Positions 34,696 through 43,869 of a stretch of DNA of 64,000 nucleotides are shown piece after piece. The stretch comes from Bradyrhizobium arachidis (GTDB lineage Bacteria > Pseudomonadota > Alphaproteobacteria > Rhizobiales > Xanthobacteraceae), in NCBI RefSeq assembly GCF_024758505.1, contig NZ_CP077970.1, forward strand, positions 7,874,001 through 7,938,000, written 5' to 3'. The notes beneath the pieces are model-generated. The model searched no databases. It saw only the letters and a program-made list of their open reading frames with translations, and was not told the DNA's origin. A program made the translations under genes and the position numbers. Position 1 is the first letter of the stretch. Each line of letters opens with the position of its first letter.

Positions 34696-35547
34696 TCACT
34701 CCTTGCTTGCGATTTGGCTTGCGATTTGATTGGCGGCGCGTTGGCCGCGGCGGCGCTCCTGGGTGATCTCGGCGAGGATCGACATCGCGATCTCCTCCGG
34801 CGTGATCGCGCCGAGATCGAACCCGGCGGGCGCCTTGACGCAATCGATCGCGGCGGCATCGGTGCCTTCGGCGATCAGCTTTGCGCGCAGCGAAGCCATT
34901 TTGCGGCGGCTGCCAACGAAGGCGTGATAGTCCGCCTTTGTCGCGATGGCCGCGCGCAACGCGACCTCGTCGCCCTTGCCCTGCGTCGACACCACGACGA
35001 AGCGTTTTGCCTCGTTCAGCGCACCCAACTGATAGCCCTCAATCACCGCATCGGCATCCGGTTGCGCCGTGAGATCGGCTGATGGCGCCGCGAGCGTGAC
35101 GTGATAGCCGAGCGTGCGCGCCTGCGCCGCGAGCGACAGCGCCACCGGGCTCGCGCCGAGAATGACCAGCGAGGGATGCGGCAGCACCGGCTCGACAAAG
35201 ATGTCCATGGTGCCCTTGCTCGGGCACATGTTGCTGGCAAAGCGGATGCCGTCGCGGCTCTCGCCCGCGCGCACGCCGAGCTCGGCGAGCAGATTTTCCG
35301 GCTGCACCGACACCATGCGCGGCTCGCCGTCGGCGAGCGCCTCACGCGCCGCTTTCAGCACGGCACCGCGCGCGCAGCCGCCGCCGATCCACCCCGCCAC
35401 GATGGTGCCATCGGCCGCGATGATCGCCTTCGCGCCGGCCTTGGCCGCCGTCACCGACACGGTGCGCACCACGGTCGCGAGCACGAAGGCGCGCTCGGCC
35501 GCCTTCATCTGTGCGACGATATCCAGCACTTCGAGATGTGTACTCAT
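34696..35547 (-). CDS. coxF: XdhC/CoxF family maturation protein
   Basis: 283 residues: an N-terminal XdhC-like domain (MSTHLEVLDIVAQMKAAERAFVLATVVRTVSVTAAKAGAKAIIAADGTIVAGWIGGGCARGAVL) and a Rossmann domain (SLVILGASPVALSLAAQARTLGYHVTLAA ... YHAFVGSRRK). The family handles the molybdopterin cytosine dinucleotide cofactor and its sulfuration before insertion into molybdenum hydroxylases. Start MSTHLEVL at 35547, after GGGGACACCG; 10 bp from coxE. Confidence 0.93.
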   Translation of the reverse strand: MSTHLEVLDIVAQMKAAERAFVLATVVRTVSVTAAKAGAKAIIAADGTIVAGWIGGGCARGAVLKAAREALADGEPRMVSVQPENLLAELGVRAGESRDGIRFASNMCPSKGTMDIFVEPVLPHPSLVILGASPVALSLAAQARTLGYHVTLAAPSADLTAQPDADAVIEGYQLGALNEAKRFVVVSTQGKGDEVALRAAIATKADYHAFVGSRRKMASLRAKLIAEGTDAAAIDCVKAPAGFDLGAITPEEIAMSILAEITQERRRGQRAANQIASQIASKE

Positions 35548-35557
35548 CGGTGTCCCC

Positions 35558-36766
35558 TCAGAGCTTTGCCAGATAGGGTTCAAGCGCGCGCAGGCTGTTC
35601 AGCGTATTGGCGGGCGCGTAGAGATCGACATGCGGCAGCGCGGCCTTGATGCCCTTCGCCTCCGGCGCATAGTCCTTCCACGCCATCATCGGGTTGAGCC
35701 AGACGATGCGGCGGCAGCGCCGGTGCAGTGCCGCCATTTCCCGGCCGAGCAGTTCGGCGTCGCCGGTCTCATAGCCGTCGGACACGATCATCACGCAACT
35801 GCGCGAATGGATGACGCGCGCGGCGTGCCAGCGGTTGAAGCTCTGCAGGCTCTCGCCGATCCTGGTGCCGCCGCCCGCGCCTTGCGCCATGATCGAGAGG
35901 CGGTCGAGCGCACGACCGGCATCCTTTTCCTTGAGCGCATCGGAGACGTAGGCGAGACGGGTGTGGAACAGGAACGCCTCGGCCTCAAAAAATTCGTCGA
36001 GCACGCCGTGGATGAAGCGGAGGAACACCGCGGTGTACATGCTCATCGAGCCGGACGCATCGAGCAGCACGATCAGCCGCAGTGGCTTGTCCTTGCGCTG
36101 CCGCTTCACCAGCGAAATCGGCACGCCGCCATGGCTGATGTTGCGATGGATGGTGCGCCGGAGATCGAGGCGATAGCCGCGCCGCCGCGCGAGGTCGCGC
36201 CGCGTCAGGCGCGTGCGCATGATCTTTGCCAGATGCGCCGCGGCCTCATGGGCCTGCGCAACCTGGTCGGGATCGGCGAGCTTGCGAAAGTCGACCTCGG
36301 CGAGATTTTCGGCGCGCGAGGCCCCTTCCATGCGCCCCTCGCCGCCGTGGCCGTCAGGGGCGTCGTTCGAGGTTGGCACCTGATCGAACGCGGATTGCGC
36401 CCCGCCCTGCTCCACCCGCGCCTCCTGCATGCCCTTCAGCGACGGACTGTTGGCGCCTTGCGTCGAACCCATCGTGCGGGAGCGCGAGCGCACGCGCTTT
36501 CCCAGCCAGAACGCGTCAAACAGACCGTCAAACTTGTCCCAATCGGATTTGCGCGCCGAAAACAGATGCTTGAACGCCGCGCGCAACAGGCCCGGCCGCG
36601 CCGCGTAACCCGCCGCCATCAATGCCGCTGCGTCCTGCCCTTCCGCCAGCCCGACGCGGAAGCCAGCGTCGCGGAGCGTGCGCAGGAAGGCCGCGAGACG
36701 CGCAGAGACGAGGCGCGAGACCTCGTTGAGGTCGTCGAATTCGGGACTTGAGCCGCAGCAGCTCAT
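35558..36766 (-). CDS. coxE: VWA-domain maturation protein CoxE
   Basis: 402 residues. The first 150 are helical (LVSARLAAFLRTLRDAGFRVGLAEGQDAAALM), with a charged, Gly/Ser-rich linker; then a von Willebrand A domain holds the MIDAS motif LIVLLDASGSMSMYTAVFLRFIHG (DxSxS) and IVSDGYETGDAELLGREM. With the CoxD AAA ATPase it forms the CoxDE pair that assembles the [CuSMoO2] site of CO dehydrogenase. Overlaps coxD by ATGA, so the two are coupled. Confidence 0.95.
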   Translation of the reverse strand: MSCCGSSPEFDDLNEVSRLVSARLAAFLRTLRDAGFRVGLAEGQDAAALMAAGYAARPGLLRAAFKHLFSARKSDWDKFDGLFDAFWLGKRVRSRSRTMGSTQGANSPSLKGMQEARVEQGGAQSAFDQVPTSNDAPDGHGGEGRMEGASRAENLAEVDFRKLADPDQVAQAHEAAAHLAKIMRTRLTRRDLARRRGYRLDLRRTIHRNISHGGVPISLVKRQRKDKPLRLIVLLDASGSMSMYTAVFLRFIHGVLDEFFEAEAFLFHTRLAYVSDALKEKDAGRALDRLSIMAQGAGGGTRIGESLQSFNRWHAARVIHSRSCVMIVSDGYETGDAELLGREMAALHRRCRRIVWLNPMMAWKDYAPEAKGIKAALPHVDLYAPANTLNSLRALEPYLAKL

Positions 36767-37629
36767 GCCACCCTCCCGAGCAGGCGCTGCGTCACCTCCG
36801 GTGTTACGCGCGAACGGTCCTCGTGGGTCTTGAGCAGACAGATCAGCGTCTCATGCACGGTCTCGGGCGCGTCGTGGAGATCCCTGATGTCGAGACCGAC
36901 CAGCGCGGCGGCCCAATCCAGCGTCTCCGCGACGCCCGGGACCTTGCGCAGCTCCTCCTTGCGGACGCCCTCGACCATCCGCGCGATCTGCAGCGACAGC
37001 GACGGGCTGGCGCCGGCGATCCGCGCCAAAATGATGCGCGCCTCGCGATCGACGTCAGGATAGTCGACATAGTGATAGAGGCAGCGCCGGCGCAGTGCGT
37101 CGGAGAGTTCGCGCGTGCCGTTCGAGGTCAGCACCACATGCGGAATGGTGATCGCGGGGATGGTGCCAAGCTCAGGGATCGAGACCTGGAAGTCGGACAA
37201 CAATTCCAGCAGAAACGCCTCGAACTCGTCGTCGGCGCGATCGATCTCGTCGATCAGCAGCACCGGCGCCTGCGCGCGGCGGATCGCGGCGAGCAAGGGG
37301 CGCTCGAGCAGGTACTTCTCCGAAAAAATCTGGTCTTCGATGCTGTCGGTGCCGCGATGCGCCTGGATCGCCAGCAATTGCCGCTGGTAGTTCCATTCGT
37401 ACAGCGCCGACGACTGGTCGAGGCCTTCATAGCATTGCAGGCGGATCAGTTTTGTCGCGTGCACGTTGGCAAGCGCCTTCGCGACCTCGGTCTTGCCGAC
37501 GCCCGCCTCGCCTTCCAGCAGCAGCGGACGCCGCAAGAGTTGCATCAGCGAGATCGCCGTCGCCAGATCCGCGTCCGCGATATAACCCGATGCGGCCAGT
37601 GCTTGCGCGATCTCGTTACGGCCTTTCAT
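36763..37629 (-). CDS. coxD: MoxR-type AAA+ ATPase CoxD
   Basis: 288 residues: LLRRPLLLEGEAGVGKTEVAKALANV (Walker A GEAGVGKT), QAPVLLIDEIDRADDEFEAFLLELLSDFQVSIPE (Walker B) and VVLTSNGTRELSDALRRRCLYHYVDYPD (sensor and Arg finger region), typical of the MoxR branch. CoxD is required in O. carboxidovorans to insert sulfur and copper into the CoxL bimetallic site. It is separated from coxL by 103 bp containing a long palindromic repeat, the only large gap in the operon after coxC. Confidence 0.95.
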   Translation of the reverse strand: MKGRNEIAQALAASGYIADADLATAISLMQLLRRPLLLEGEAGVGKTEVAKALANVHATKLIRLQCYEGLDQSSALYEWNYQRQLLAIQAHRGTDSIEDQIFSEKYLLERPLLAAIRRAQAPVLLIDEIDRADDEFEAFLLELLSDFQVSIPELGTIPAITIPHVVLTSNGTRELSDALRRRCLYHYVDYPDVDREARIILARIAGASPSLSLQIARMVEGVRKEELRKVPGVAETLDWAAALVGLDIRDLHDAPETVHETLICLLKTHEDRSRVTPEVTQRLLGRVA

Positions 37630-37642
37630 CTCCGTACTCCTC

Positions 37643-37729
37643 CGTCATTGCGAGCGAAGCGAAGCAATCCAGAAATGCTCCCGCGGAGACAGTCTGGATT
37701 GCTTCGTCGCTTCGCTCCTCGCAATGACG
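37643..37729. repeat. Palindromic repeat between coxL and coxD (TCATTGCGAGCGAAGC family)
   Basis: CGTCATTGCGAGCGAAGCGAAGCAATCCAGA on the left answers TCTGGATTGCTTCGTCGCTTCGCTCCTCGCAATGACG on the right, with two small bulges. Loop about 19 nt. Transcribed from the minus strand it gives a stem of about 30 bp just beyond the coxL stop codon and 14 bp before coxD. Degenerate relative at 8961-9023. Confidence 0.85.
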
Positions 37730-37732
37730 ACA

Positions 37733-40153
37733 CTACGCGACCGCTCCAAGCTGCTTCGCTGCCTTCCAGTTGCGCCAATAGTCATGCGGCATCTGGATGT
37801 GCGTCGACCCCAGGAACGAGAACGCGTCGTTGACGGCGTTTGAGAACGCCGGCACGCCGCCGACATTCGGGCTTTCGCCGACGCCCTTGGCGCCGATCGG
37901 GTGATGCGGCGACGGGGTGACGGTGAAGTCGGTCTCCCAATGCGGCGTCTCGACCGCGGTCGGCATGAAGAAGTCCATGAACGAGCCGGTAACGACGTTG
38001 CCGGTGTCGTCGTAGCGGATCTCCTGGCCCATCGCGATGGCGAAGGCTTCGGTGAGGCCGCCATGCACCTGGCCCTCGATGATCATCGGGTTGATGCGGG
38101 TGCCGCAGTCGTCGAGCGCATAGAAGCGCCGGACCTTGTACACGCCGGTATCGACGTCGATATCCATCACACAGAGGTAAGCGCCGAACGGATAGGTCAT
38201 GTTGGGCGGATCGTAGTAGCTCACCGCCTCCAGCCCCGGCTCCATGCCCGGCGGCACGGAGTTGTACGCCGCCCAGCAGATGTCCTTCATCGACATGAAT
38301 TTTTCCGGCAGGCCTTTGACGCGGAAGCCGTCGATGTCCCATTCGAGATCGTCCTCATGGACCTCGAGCTTGTAAGCCGCGATCATCTGCGCCTTGGCCC
38401 TGATCTTTCGCGCCGCCATGGCGATCGCGGCGCCTGCCACCGGCGTGGAGCGCGAACCGTAAGTACCGAGCCCGTAGGGCGCGGTGTCGGTGTTGCCCTC
38501 CTCCACCATGATGTTGTCGGCGGGGATGCCGATCTCGGTGGCGATGATCTGAGCCCAGGTGGTCTCGTGACCCTGGCCCTGGCTCTTGGTGCCCATGCGC
38601 GCGATGCCAGCACCCGTCGGGTGCATGCGGATCTCGCAGGAGTCGAACATGGAAATGCCGAGGATGTCGCAGTTCTTCGACGGGCCCGCGCCGACGATCT
38701 CGGTGAAGAACGACACGCCGAGACCCATGATCTCGCGGGTCTCGCCGCGTGCGAACGCCGCGCGCTTTTCCGCCTGCTCCTTGCGGAGCGCGGCGTAGTC
38801 GGTCGTCTCCATCATCTTGCGCATGGCGGTGTGGTAATCGCCGGAGTCGTATTCCCAGCCCAGCGCCGAGTGATAGGGGAACTGCTCCGGCTTGATAAAA
38901 TTCTTCAGCCGCAGCTCCGCCGGATCCATGTTGAGTTTTTGCGCCAGAATATCCATGGCGCGTTCGATGCAATAGGCGGCCTCCGTGACGCGGAACGAGC
39001 AGCGATAGGCGACACCGCCCGGCGCCTTGTTGGTGTAGACGCCGTCGACAGCCAGATGCGCGGTCGGGAAGTCATAGGAGCCGGTGACGATGTTGAAGAA
39101 ACCGGCCGGCCATTTTGACGGGTCCGCGCAGGCGTCGAACGCGCCGTGATCGGCGAGCACGTGCACACGCAGGCCCGTGACCTTGCCGTCCTTGGTCGCG
39201 GCAATTTCAGTGGTCATGTGATAGTCGCGCGCGAACGAGGTCGCGGTCAGGTTCTCGATGCGGTCCTCGACCCATTTCACCGGCTTGCCGGTGACGATGG
39301 AAGCGACCGCCGCGCAGATGTAGCCGGGATAGGCGCCGACCTTGTTGCCAAAGCCGCCACCGATGTCGGGCGCGATCACATGGATCTTCTGCTCCGGCAG
39401 CTTTGCGATCAGCGATACCACGGTGCGGATCACATGCGGGGCCTGGAAGGTGCCGTAAATCGTCAACTCGCCCTTGATCTTGTCGAAGGAGCAGACGCAC
39501 TGGCAGGTCTCCAGCGGCGACGGGTGGGTGCGGTGATAGGAGATCATCTCCTTGATCGACACCTCCGCCTTCTTGAAGGCGGCGTCGGTCAGCTCCTTGT
39601 CACCGACCGTCCACTCAAAGATGTGGTTGTGGTGTTTTCGCGGACCGTGCGCGCCCGTGGTCTTGCCGGCGAGGTCTTCGCGCAGCACCGGCGCGTCCGC
39701 GTCCATCGACTTAAAGGGATCGACCAGCGGCGGCAACGGCTCGTACTCGACCACCACCTTGTTGATGCCGTCATCGGCCGCATAGCGGTCGGTCGCGACC
39801 ACAAAGGCGACTTCCTGGTTCTGGAACAGAACCTTGCCGTCGGCCAAGACCATCTGCACGTCGCCGGCCAAGGTCGGCATCCAGGCGAGGTTGACGGTCT
39901 TCAGCGTCTCCGCGGTGATGACCGCGAGCACGCCCGGCACTTTCAGCGCCTCGCTGTCGTCGATCTTCTTGACGCGCGCATGCGGATGCGGCGAGCGGAC
40001 GAAGTCGCCATGCAGCATGCCCGGCAGCTTGACGTCGTCGACGTAATTGCCCTTGCCTTGCGTGAAGCGGATGTCTTCGACGCGCTTGCGCTTGCAGCCC
40101 ATGCCTTCGAGAGCGGCGGTGCGTTGTTCCCGCGTGGGAGTCATGTCGTTCAT
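37733..40153 (-). CDS. coxL: Aerobic carbon monoxide dehydrogenase large subunit, form I
   Basis: 806 residues (O. carboxidovorans CoxL has 809). The active-site loop reads AYRCSFR with Cys385, the form I signature AYxCSFR; form II enzymes have AYRGAGR. Cys bridges Mo and Cu in the known enzyme. Other markers: GIPGG-preceded start [50 protein letters not shown] and, near the end, [16 protein letters not shown] with the catalytic Glu. With CoxM and CoxS it oxidises CO to CO2. Start overlaps the coxS stop (ATGA). Confidence 0.97.
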   Translation of the reverse strand: MNDMTPTREQRTAALEGMGCKRKRVEDIRFTQGKGNYVDDVKLPGMLHGDFVRSPHPHARVKKIDDSEALKVPGVLAVITAETLKTVNLAWMPTLAGDVQMVLADGKVLFQNQEVAFVVATDRYAADDGINKVVVEYEPLPPLVDPFKSMDADAPVLREDLAGKTTGAHGPRKHHNHIFEWTVGDKELTDAAFKKAEVSIKEMISYHRTHPSPLETCQCVCSFDKIKGELTIYGTFQAPHVIRTVVSLIAKLPEQKIHVIAPDIGGGFGNKVGAYPGYICAAVASIVTGKPVKWVEDRIENLTATSFARDYHMTTEIAATKDGKVTGLRVHVLADHGAFDACADPSKWPAGFFNIVTGSYDFPTAHLAVDGVYTNKAPGGVAYRCSFRVTEAAYCIERAMDILAQKLNMDPAELRLKNFIKPEQFPYHSALGWEYDSGDYHTAMRKMMETTDYAALRKEQAEKRAAFARGETREIMGLGVSFFTEIVGAGPSKNCDILGISMFDSCEIRMHPTGAGIARMGTKSQGQGHETTWAQIIATEIGIPADNIMVEEGNTDTAPYGLGTYGSRSTPVAGAAIAMAARKIRAKAQMIAAYKLEVHEDDLEWDIDGFRVKGLPEKFMSMKDICWAAYNSVPPGMEPGLEAVSYYDPPNMTYPFGAYLCVMDIDVDTGVYKVRRFYALDDCGTRINPMIIEGQVHGGLTEAFAIAMGQEIRYDDTGNVVTGSFMDFFMPTAVETPHWETDFTVTPSPHHPIGAKGVGESPNVGGVPAFSNAVNDAFSFLGSTHIQMPHDYWRNWKAAKQLGAVA

Positions 40154-40653
40154 TCTGCGGCCTCCCGGAATTCCACGCCGTTGATTTTTGCGGCGGCGTA
40201 CTGGATTGCTTTGACGATGTTCTGGTAGCCGGTGCAGCGGCAGATGTTGCCGGAGATGCCCATCCGGATTTCTTCTTCGCTCGGCGAGGCATTTTCCTTC
40301 AATAGCCGGTGCGCCCGCATGATCATGCCGGGCGTGCAGAAGCCGCATTGCAGGCCATGCATCATCCGGAAGCCTTCCTGCAATGCCGACAGCGTGCCGT
40401 CGGCATTGGCCATGCCTTCGACCGTGATGATATCGCTGCCCTGCGCCTGCACCGCGAACATGGTGCAGGACTTTACCGACATGCCGTCGATATCGACGGT
40501 GCAGGCACCGCAATGGGTGGTCTCGCAGCCGATATGGGTACCGGTCATCCCGAGATTCTCGCGGATGAAATGCACCAGAAGCGTGCGCGGCTCGACGAGG
40601 CCTTCGACCTCGGCACCGTTCACCTTCATCGTCACGTGTGTTTTTGCCATCAA
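40150..40653 (-). CDS. coxS: Aerobic carbon monoxide dehydrogenase small (iron-sulfur) subunit
   Basis: 167 residues. The plant-type [2Fe-2S] ligands are in [16 protein letters not shown] plus upstream Cys ([10 protein letters not shown]), and the second cluster in the helical domain is [18 protein letters not shown] with [14 protein letters not shown]. It passes electrons from the Mo/Cu site of CoxL to the FAD of CoxM. Second gene of the MSL core: 8 bp after coxM, 4-bp overlap with coxL. Confidence 0.97.
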   Translation of the reverse strand: MMAKTHVTMKVNGAEVEGLVEPRTLLVHFIRENLGMTGTHIGCETTHCGACTVDIDGMSVKSCTMFAVQAQGSDIITVEGMANADGTLSALQEGFRMMHGLQCGFCTPGMIMRAHRLLKENASPSEEEIRMGISGNICRCTGYQNIVKAIQYAAAKINGVEFREAAE

Positions 40654-40661
40654 CCCCTCCC

Positions 40662-41525
40662 TTATTTCGCGTTCGCGGCTGCGCGCTGCAGCGCGCGCGT
40701 CACCATGATGCCGCCGACATGCTTTCTGTATTCGACGGGCCCGCGGGCGTCGGCCGCCGGCGCCATGATCGCTTCGGCCGCCGCGGCCGCCTTCGCCAGC
40801 GTGGCCGCGTCGAGGCTGGTGCCGATCACGGCTTTCGCGGCGTCGGTGGCGAGCAGCGGCGTTTCGTGGACGTTGGTGAGCCCGATCGCGCAGGTCGCGA
40901 CCTTGCCGCCCGACATCGTCAGCACGACGGCGGCAGCCGCGGTCGCGTAGTCGCCGACCTTGCGCTTGAGCTTTTCATAGGCGTAGCCGTGGCCGGCGGC
41001 CGGCACGGGCACCGCGACAGAGGTCAGGATCTCGCCGGGCTCGAGCGCGGTGAAATAGGCGCCCTGATAGAAATCGGCCGCGGCGACGTCGCGGGTGCCA
41101 CCGGAACCTTCGAGGCGGTAGCTCGCACCGAGCGTCATCATCAGCGCCGGCATGTCGTTGCCGGGATCGCCATTGGCGACATTGCCGCCGATCGTGCCGC
41201 GGTAGCGCACCTGGGGGTCGGCGATCAGCAGCGCCGCCTCGTGCAGGATGGGAACGGATTTGGCAACCTCCTCGGAGGCCAGCAGATCGTGCTGGGTGGT
41301 CATCGCGCCGATGACCAATTTGTTGCCGTCACGGCGGATGCCCTTCAGCCCGGCGATGCCGTGTAGGTCGATCAGATGAGCCGGGCTTGCAAGCCGCAGC
41401 TTCATCATCGGCACCAGGCTGTGGCCGCCGGCCAATGGCCGGGCATCCTCGCCAAGGTCGGACAACAGTTTGACGGCGTCGGCAACACTCGCCGGCCGGT
41501 GATAGCTGAATGATCCCGGGATCAT
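40662..41525 (-). CDS. coxM: Aerobic carbon monoxide dehydrogenase medium (FAD) subunit
   Basis: 287 residues: [57 protein letters not shown] with the AGGHS FAD loop, and [30 protein letters not shown] with TIGG, both flavin-binding motifs of the family. It delivers electrons to the quinone pool. The start at 41525 follows GGAGGAGACG; the frame continues upstream to 41657 but only as noise. A 376-bp region holding a direct repeat lies between it and coxC. Confidence 0.97.
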   Translation of the reverse strand: MIPGSFSYHRPASVADAVKLLSDLGEDARPLAGGHSLVPMMKLRLASPAHLIDLHGIAGLKGIRRDGNKLVIGAMTTQHDLLASEEVAKSVPILHEAALLIADPQVRYRGTIGGNVANGDPGNDMPALMMTLGASYRLEGSGGTRDVAAADFYQGAYFTALEPGEILTSVAVPVPAAGHGYAYEKLKRKVGDYATAAAAVVLTMSGGKVATCAIGLTNVHETPLLATDAAKAVIGTSLDAATLAKAAAAAEAIMAPAADARGPVEYRKHVGGIMVTRALQRAAANAK

Positions 41526-41699
41526 CGTCTCCTCCCACAATTCGTCCTTGGCGCGTGAAGCGCGGACGTTAACGGGACGGTCTCTCCAGGCGGGGCGGGC
41601 CGCAATCGCTGGGGCACGGAACAGCGGATTTCGCACGAAATGCGGCGATGGGCGCACGAATTGCGTCAGAGGAGACGACCTATGGAGGCGGACTCCGAA
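41526..41699 (-). promoter_or_regulatory. Upstream region of coxM with a 21-bp-period direct repeat (candidate CoxC operator)
   Basis: Read towards coxM, CGCAATTCGTGCG (41665-41653) and CGCATTTCGTGCG (41644-41632) are direct repeats identical in 12 of 13 bases, 21 bp apart from start to start, that is two turns of the helix. LytTR-family regulators bind pairs of direct repeats with this period; CoxC, encoded next door, is a LytTR protein. The repeat lies about 107-140 bp before the coxM ATG, suited to an activator site. A -10/-35 could not be placed with confidence. Confidence 0.55.
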
Positions 41700-41880
41700 G
41701 CTTACCCTCCCCTGGAGGGGGAGGGTCGCTTTGCATGAAGCGAAGCGCAGTGCGAAGCGGGGTGGGGTGATCTCTCCACACGGGCAGCGTTCGTCGCGGA
41801 GAGACCGTCACCCCACCCCGTCTCATGTCTCGCTCCGCTCAACACGAGCCGACCCTCCCCCTCCAGGGGAGGGTAAGGGG
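41700..41880. repeat. Long composite palindrome between coxC and coxM
   Basis: The outer arms TTACCCTCCCCTGGAGGGGG (from 41702) and CCCCCTCCAGGGGAGGGTAA (to 41876) are reverse complements; the next inner arms are GGGGTGGGGTGATCTCTCC and GGAGAGACCGTCACCCCACCCC. The end sequence recurs alone at 13438-13464. Transcribed through from coxC it would give a very stable hairpin, so coxC and coxM may be separate transcripts, or coxC read-through may be limited. Confidence 0.85.
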
Positions 41881-41901
41881 GCCGTTGCTATTGTCAGAGT
41901 C

Positions 41902-43107
41902 CTAAGCGTGCCGCCGATTGGCAAGCCCCAGCCTCGCCTTGACCTCGGCGATCTTGGCGCGGCTCACGGGCACCCTATGCGGCGACGGGCCGTCGAGCTC
42001 GAGAATGGCACCGTCGCCCTCCTTGCGGACCAGGGCGACATGGGGGATCGCGACGATGTGGCTGCGATGCACCCGGATGAACAGCGAGGGGTCGAGCTGC
42101 GCCTCGGCTTCCGAGATCGACCACGGACACATCCGCTCGCGGGTGCCGTCATGCACCCTTGTGTAATGGGCGTCGGCGCGGACGCTGCGCACATCCGCCG
42201 TATCAATGAAGTGCGTGCCATCGGCGCCCTCGACCGGCAGCCGTGGAGCGGGCGCGGCGCGCGGCGGCTGGCCGATGCCGCCGAGCGGGGCCGGCACCGG
42301 CCGGGGTGACGCGACCGCCTGCGGAACCGGCTCCGCGACCAGCATGTCCGGTGGAGCGGACGCGCCGGCCATCGCCGGCACCAGCGTCTGCCGCCGCGGG
42401 TCGGGCACCAGCGAAAGCAAAAAGCCCGCCGCGATCACGAAGCAGAGCAAGGCGACGACGATGGAGAGGATTTGCTGCGACGCGGCGAGGCTGCCGCCGA
42501 GATGGTGGTGGACCTGTCCCGCCAGCGGCACGAAGTGCATGCCGTGCATCGCGGTGTAGTGCATGCCGGAGACGGCGACGCCAAAGGCGATCGAGCTCAC
42601 GATCAGGCGAACGCCTTCCTGCTGCGCGAGAAACGCACGCAAGCCGCCATAGGCGGTGACGATCGCGACCAGGACAGAGAGCAAAATCATCGATCCGTCG
42701 TGCTCGATGGCGAACGGGCCGGCCAGACCGTGGATCCCGACATAGTGCATGCTGGTGATGCCGGCGCCGAGCAGCACGGCCGACGACACCACCCGCTTCA
42801 GCGAAGGCTCTCCGATCGACACGAAGAACAGGGAGATGCCGACCACCAGCGCGCAGATCAGAAACGAGATGATGGTGGGCAGGAGCAAATAGACGGTGTC
42901 AGAAGGTAGCGGCGCGGCCAGCATGCCGACGAAATGCATGGTCCAGATACCGACAGCCAGGAACGCGGCCGCGCCCGCGAGCAGCATTCGATTGCTGACG
43001 CCGGGCGTGTTGCGGATGCGAGCCGCAAGCGCAAATCCGGTATAGCCACCCAGGCTCGCAATCGCCACCGAGAGCGCGACGAGATAGGGATCGTGTCCTT
43101 CGAACAT
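41902..43107 (-). CDS. coxC: MHYT-LytTR membrane transcription regulator CoxC
   Basis: 401 residues. The N-terminal part has seven membrane helices with three MHYT-type repeats: WTMHFVGML, ITSMHYVGIHG and SGMHYTAMHGMHF, whose Met/His are thought to bind a metal and sense O2, CO or NO. A Pro/Ala-rich linker (about 245-290) leads to a C-terminal LytTR DNA-binding domain (THFIDTADVRSVRADAHYTRVHDG ... FIRVHRSHIVAIPHVALVRKEGDGAILEL). In O. carboxidovorans CoxC has the same build and precedes coxM. It is likely a membrane-bound regulator responding to CO. Confidence 0.92.
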   Translation of the reverse strand: MFEGHDPYLVALSVAIASLGGYTGFALAARIRNTPGVSNRMLLAGAAAFLAVGIWTMHFVGMLAAPLPSDTVYLLLPTIISFLICALVVGISLFFVSIGEPSLKRVVSSAVLLGAGITSMHYVGIHGLAGPFAIEHDGSMILLSVLVAIVTAYGGLRAFLAQQEGVRLIVSSIAFGVAVSGMHYTAMHGMHFVPLAGQVHHHLGGSLAASQQILSIVVALLCFVIAAGFLLSLVPDPRRQTLVPAMAGASAPPDMLVAEPVPQAVASPRPVPAPLGGIGQPPRAAPAPRLPVEGADGTHFIDTADVRSVRADAHYTRVHDGTRERMCPWSISEAEAQLDPSLFIRVHRSHIVAIPHVALVRKEGDGAILELDGPSPHRVPVSRAKIAEVKARLGLANRRHA

Positions 43108-43145
43108 GATCTTGCCGACCGGTCCGTCTCCACGGCCCGGCCTCC

Positions 43146-43179
43146 TCCCGCCGCCGAGTTTATCAACGCGGCGGCGGGA
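43146..43179. promoter_or_regulatory. GC-rich inverted repeat between ribH and coxC
   Basis: TCCCGCCGCC at 43146-43155 pairs with GGCGGCGGGA at 43170-43179 around a 14-nt loop containing GAGTTTATCAACGC. It stands 30 bp after the ribH stop and 38 bp before the coxC start (minus strand). It could stop ribH transcription, but there is no U-run. Not further interpretable. Confidence 0.5.
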
Positions 43180-43209
43180 TTGACAATCAGCGGTGAGAGA
43201 AAGACGCCG

Positions 43210-43791
43210 CTACACAATCCCCGCTGCGACCTGGCCGCGCAGGCGCTCTAGCCCGTGCAGCGTGTTGGCGCAGGCTTCCGCGACCTCGACGCCCTTGATC
43301 GCAAAATGCTTGCGGAAGAAATCGTAGTGCACCTCGGTCTCGTGGAATTGCTGCGGCGTCAGCACCGCAGAGAACACCGGCACCTCGGTGCGCAACTGCA
43401 CGTCCATCAGCGCCTTGATGACGGTGTCGGCGACGAACTCATGACGGTAGATGCCGCCATCGACCACGAGGCCCGCCGCCACGATCGCGGTGTAGCGCCG
43501 CGTCTTGGCGAGGATCTGCGCGTGCAGCGGGATCTCGAACGAGCCCGGCACCTCGAAGACGTCGACATGAGTAAGGTGCCGCGCCTCGGCCTCCCTGAGG
43601 AAGGCAATGCGCGCCTCCCGGACGACGTCGTGGTGCCAGCAGGCCTCGACGAAGGCGACCCGCTGCGGCTTTGCAAAGCGCGGATGCTCTCGCAGCGGCG
43701 GCGGCTCAGGTGGAACCGGCGGCGGCTGGGTTTGCTGAGAAGTCTCGACTTGGGAGTTTTCGACTTGGGGGTCTTGCAACATCTGATTCAT
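43210..43791 (-). CDS. ribH: 6,7-dimethyl-8-ribityllumazine synthase, type II
   Basis: 193 residues. After a 35-residue Gln/Pro-rich head (QTQPPPVPPEPPPLREHPRF) comes the catalytic core: RVAFVEACWHHDVVREARIAFLREAEAR, EVPGSFEIPLHAQILAKT (active-site GSFEIP), AAGLVVDGGIYRHEFVADTVIKALMDVQLRTEVPVFSAVLTPQQFHE. The H-E-F-V-A ring motif and the sequence YRHEF instead of the usual GET-HFE point to the RibH2/type II (decameric) enzymes of Rhizobiales and Brucella. It forms lumazine from a pyrimidine and a butanone phosphate. An FMN riboswitch precedes it. Confidence 0.95.
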   Translation of the reverse strand: MNQMLQDPQVENSQVETSQQTQPPPVPPEPPPLREHPRFAKPQRVAFVEACWHHDVVREARIAFLREAEARHLTHVDVFEVPGSFEIPLHAQILAKTRRYTAIVAAGLVVDGGIYRHEFVADTVIKALMDVQLRTEVPVFSAVLTPQQFHETEVHYDFFRKHFAIKGVEVAEACANTLHGLERLRGQVAAGIV

Positions 43792-43840
43792 GGCTTTCCT
43801 TCATAAGGACCAGAATCAGGGCACACGGAACGACAAACAG

Positions 43841-43860
43841 CCGCATCTTCTGAGATGCGG
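43841..43860 (-). promoter_or_regulatory. Hairpin in the ribH leader after the FMN aptamer
   Basis: CCGCATCTC AG AAGATGCGG in the sense of transcription: CCGCATCTTC pairs with its complement GAGATGCGG apart from the tip. CTGTTTGTCG follows with a short U-rich stretch. It lies between the FMN aptamer (ends about 43873) and the ribH start at 43791, so it is the probable expression platform: either the terminator or a part of the RBS-masking fold. Confidence 0.6.
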
Positions 43861-43869
43861 ACGGCAAGC

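Noticed and set aside
41602..41626. Third copy of the coxM upstream direct repeat (GGCACGGAACAGCG)
   Set aside because: Only about 8 of 13 positions agree and the spacing is 19, not 21 bp; not counted as a site.
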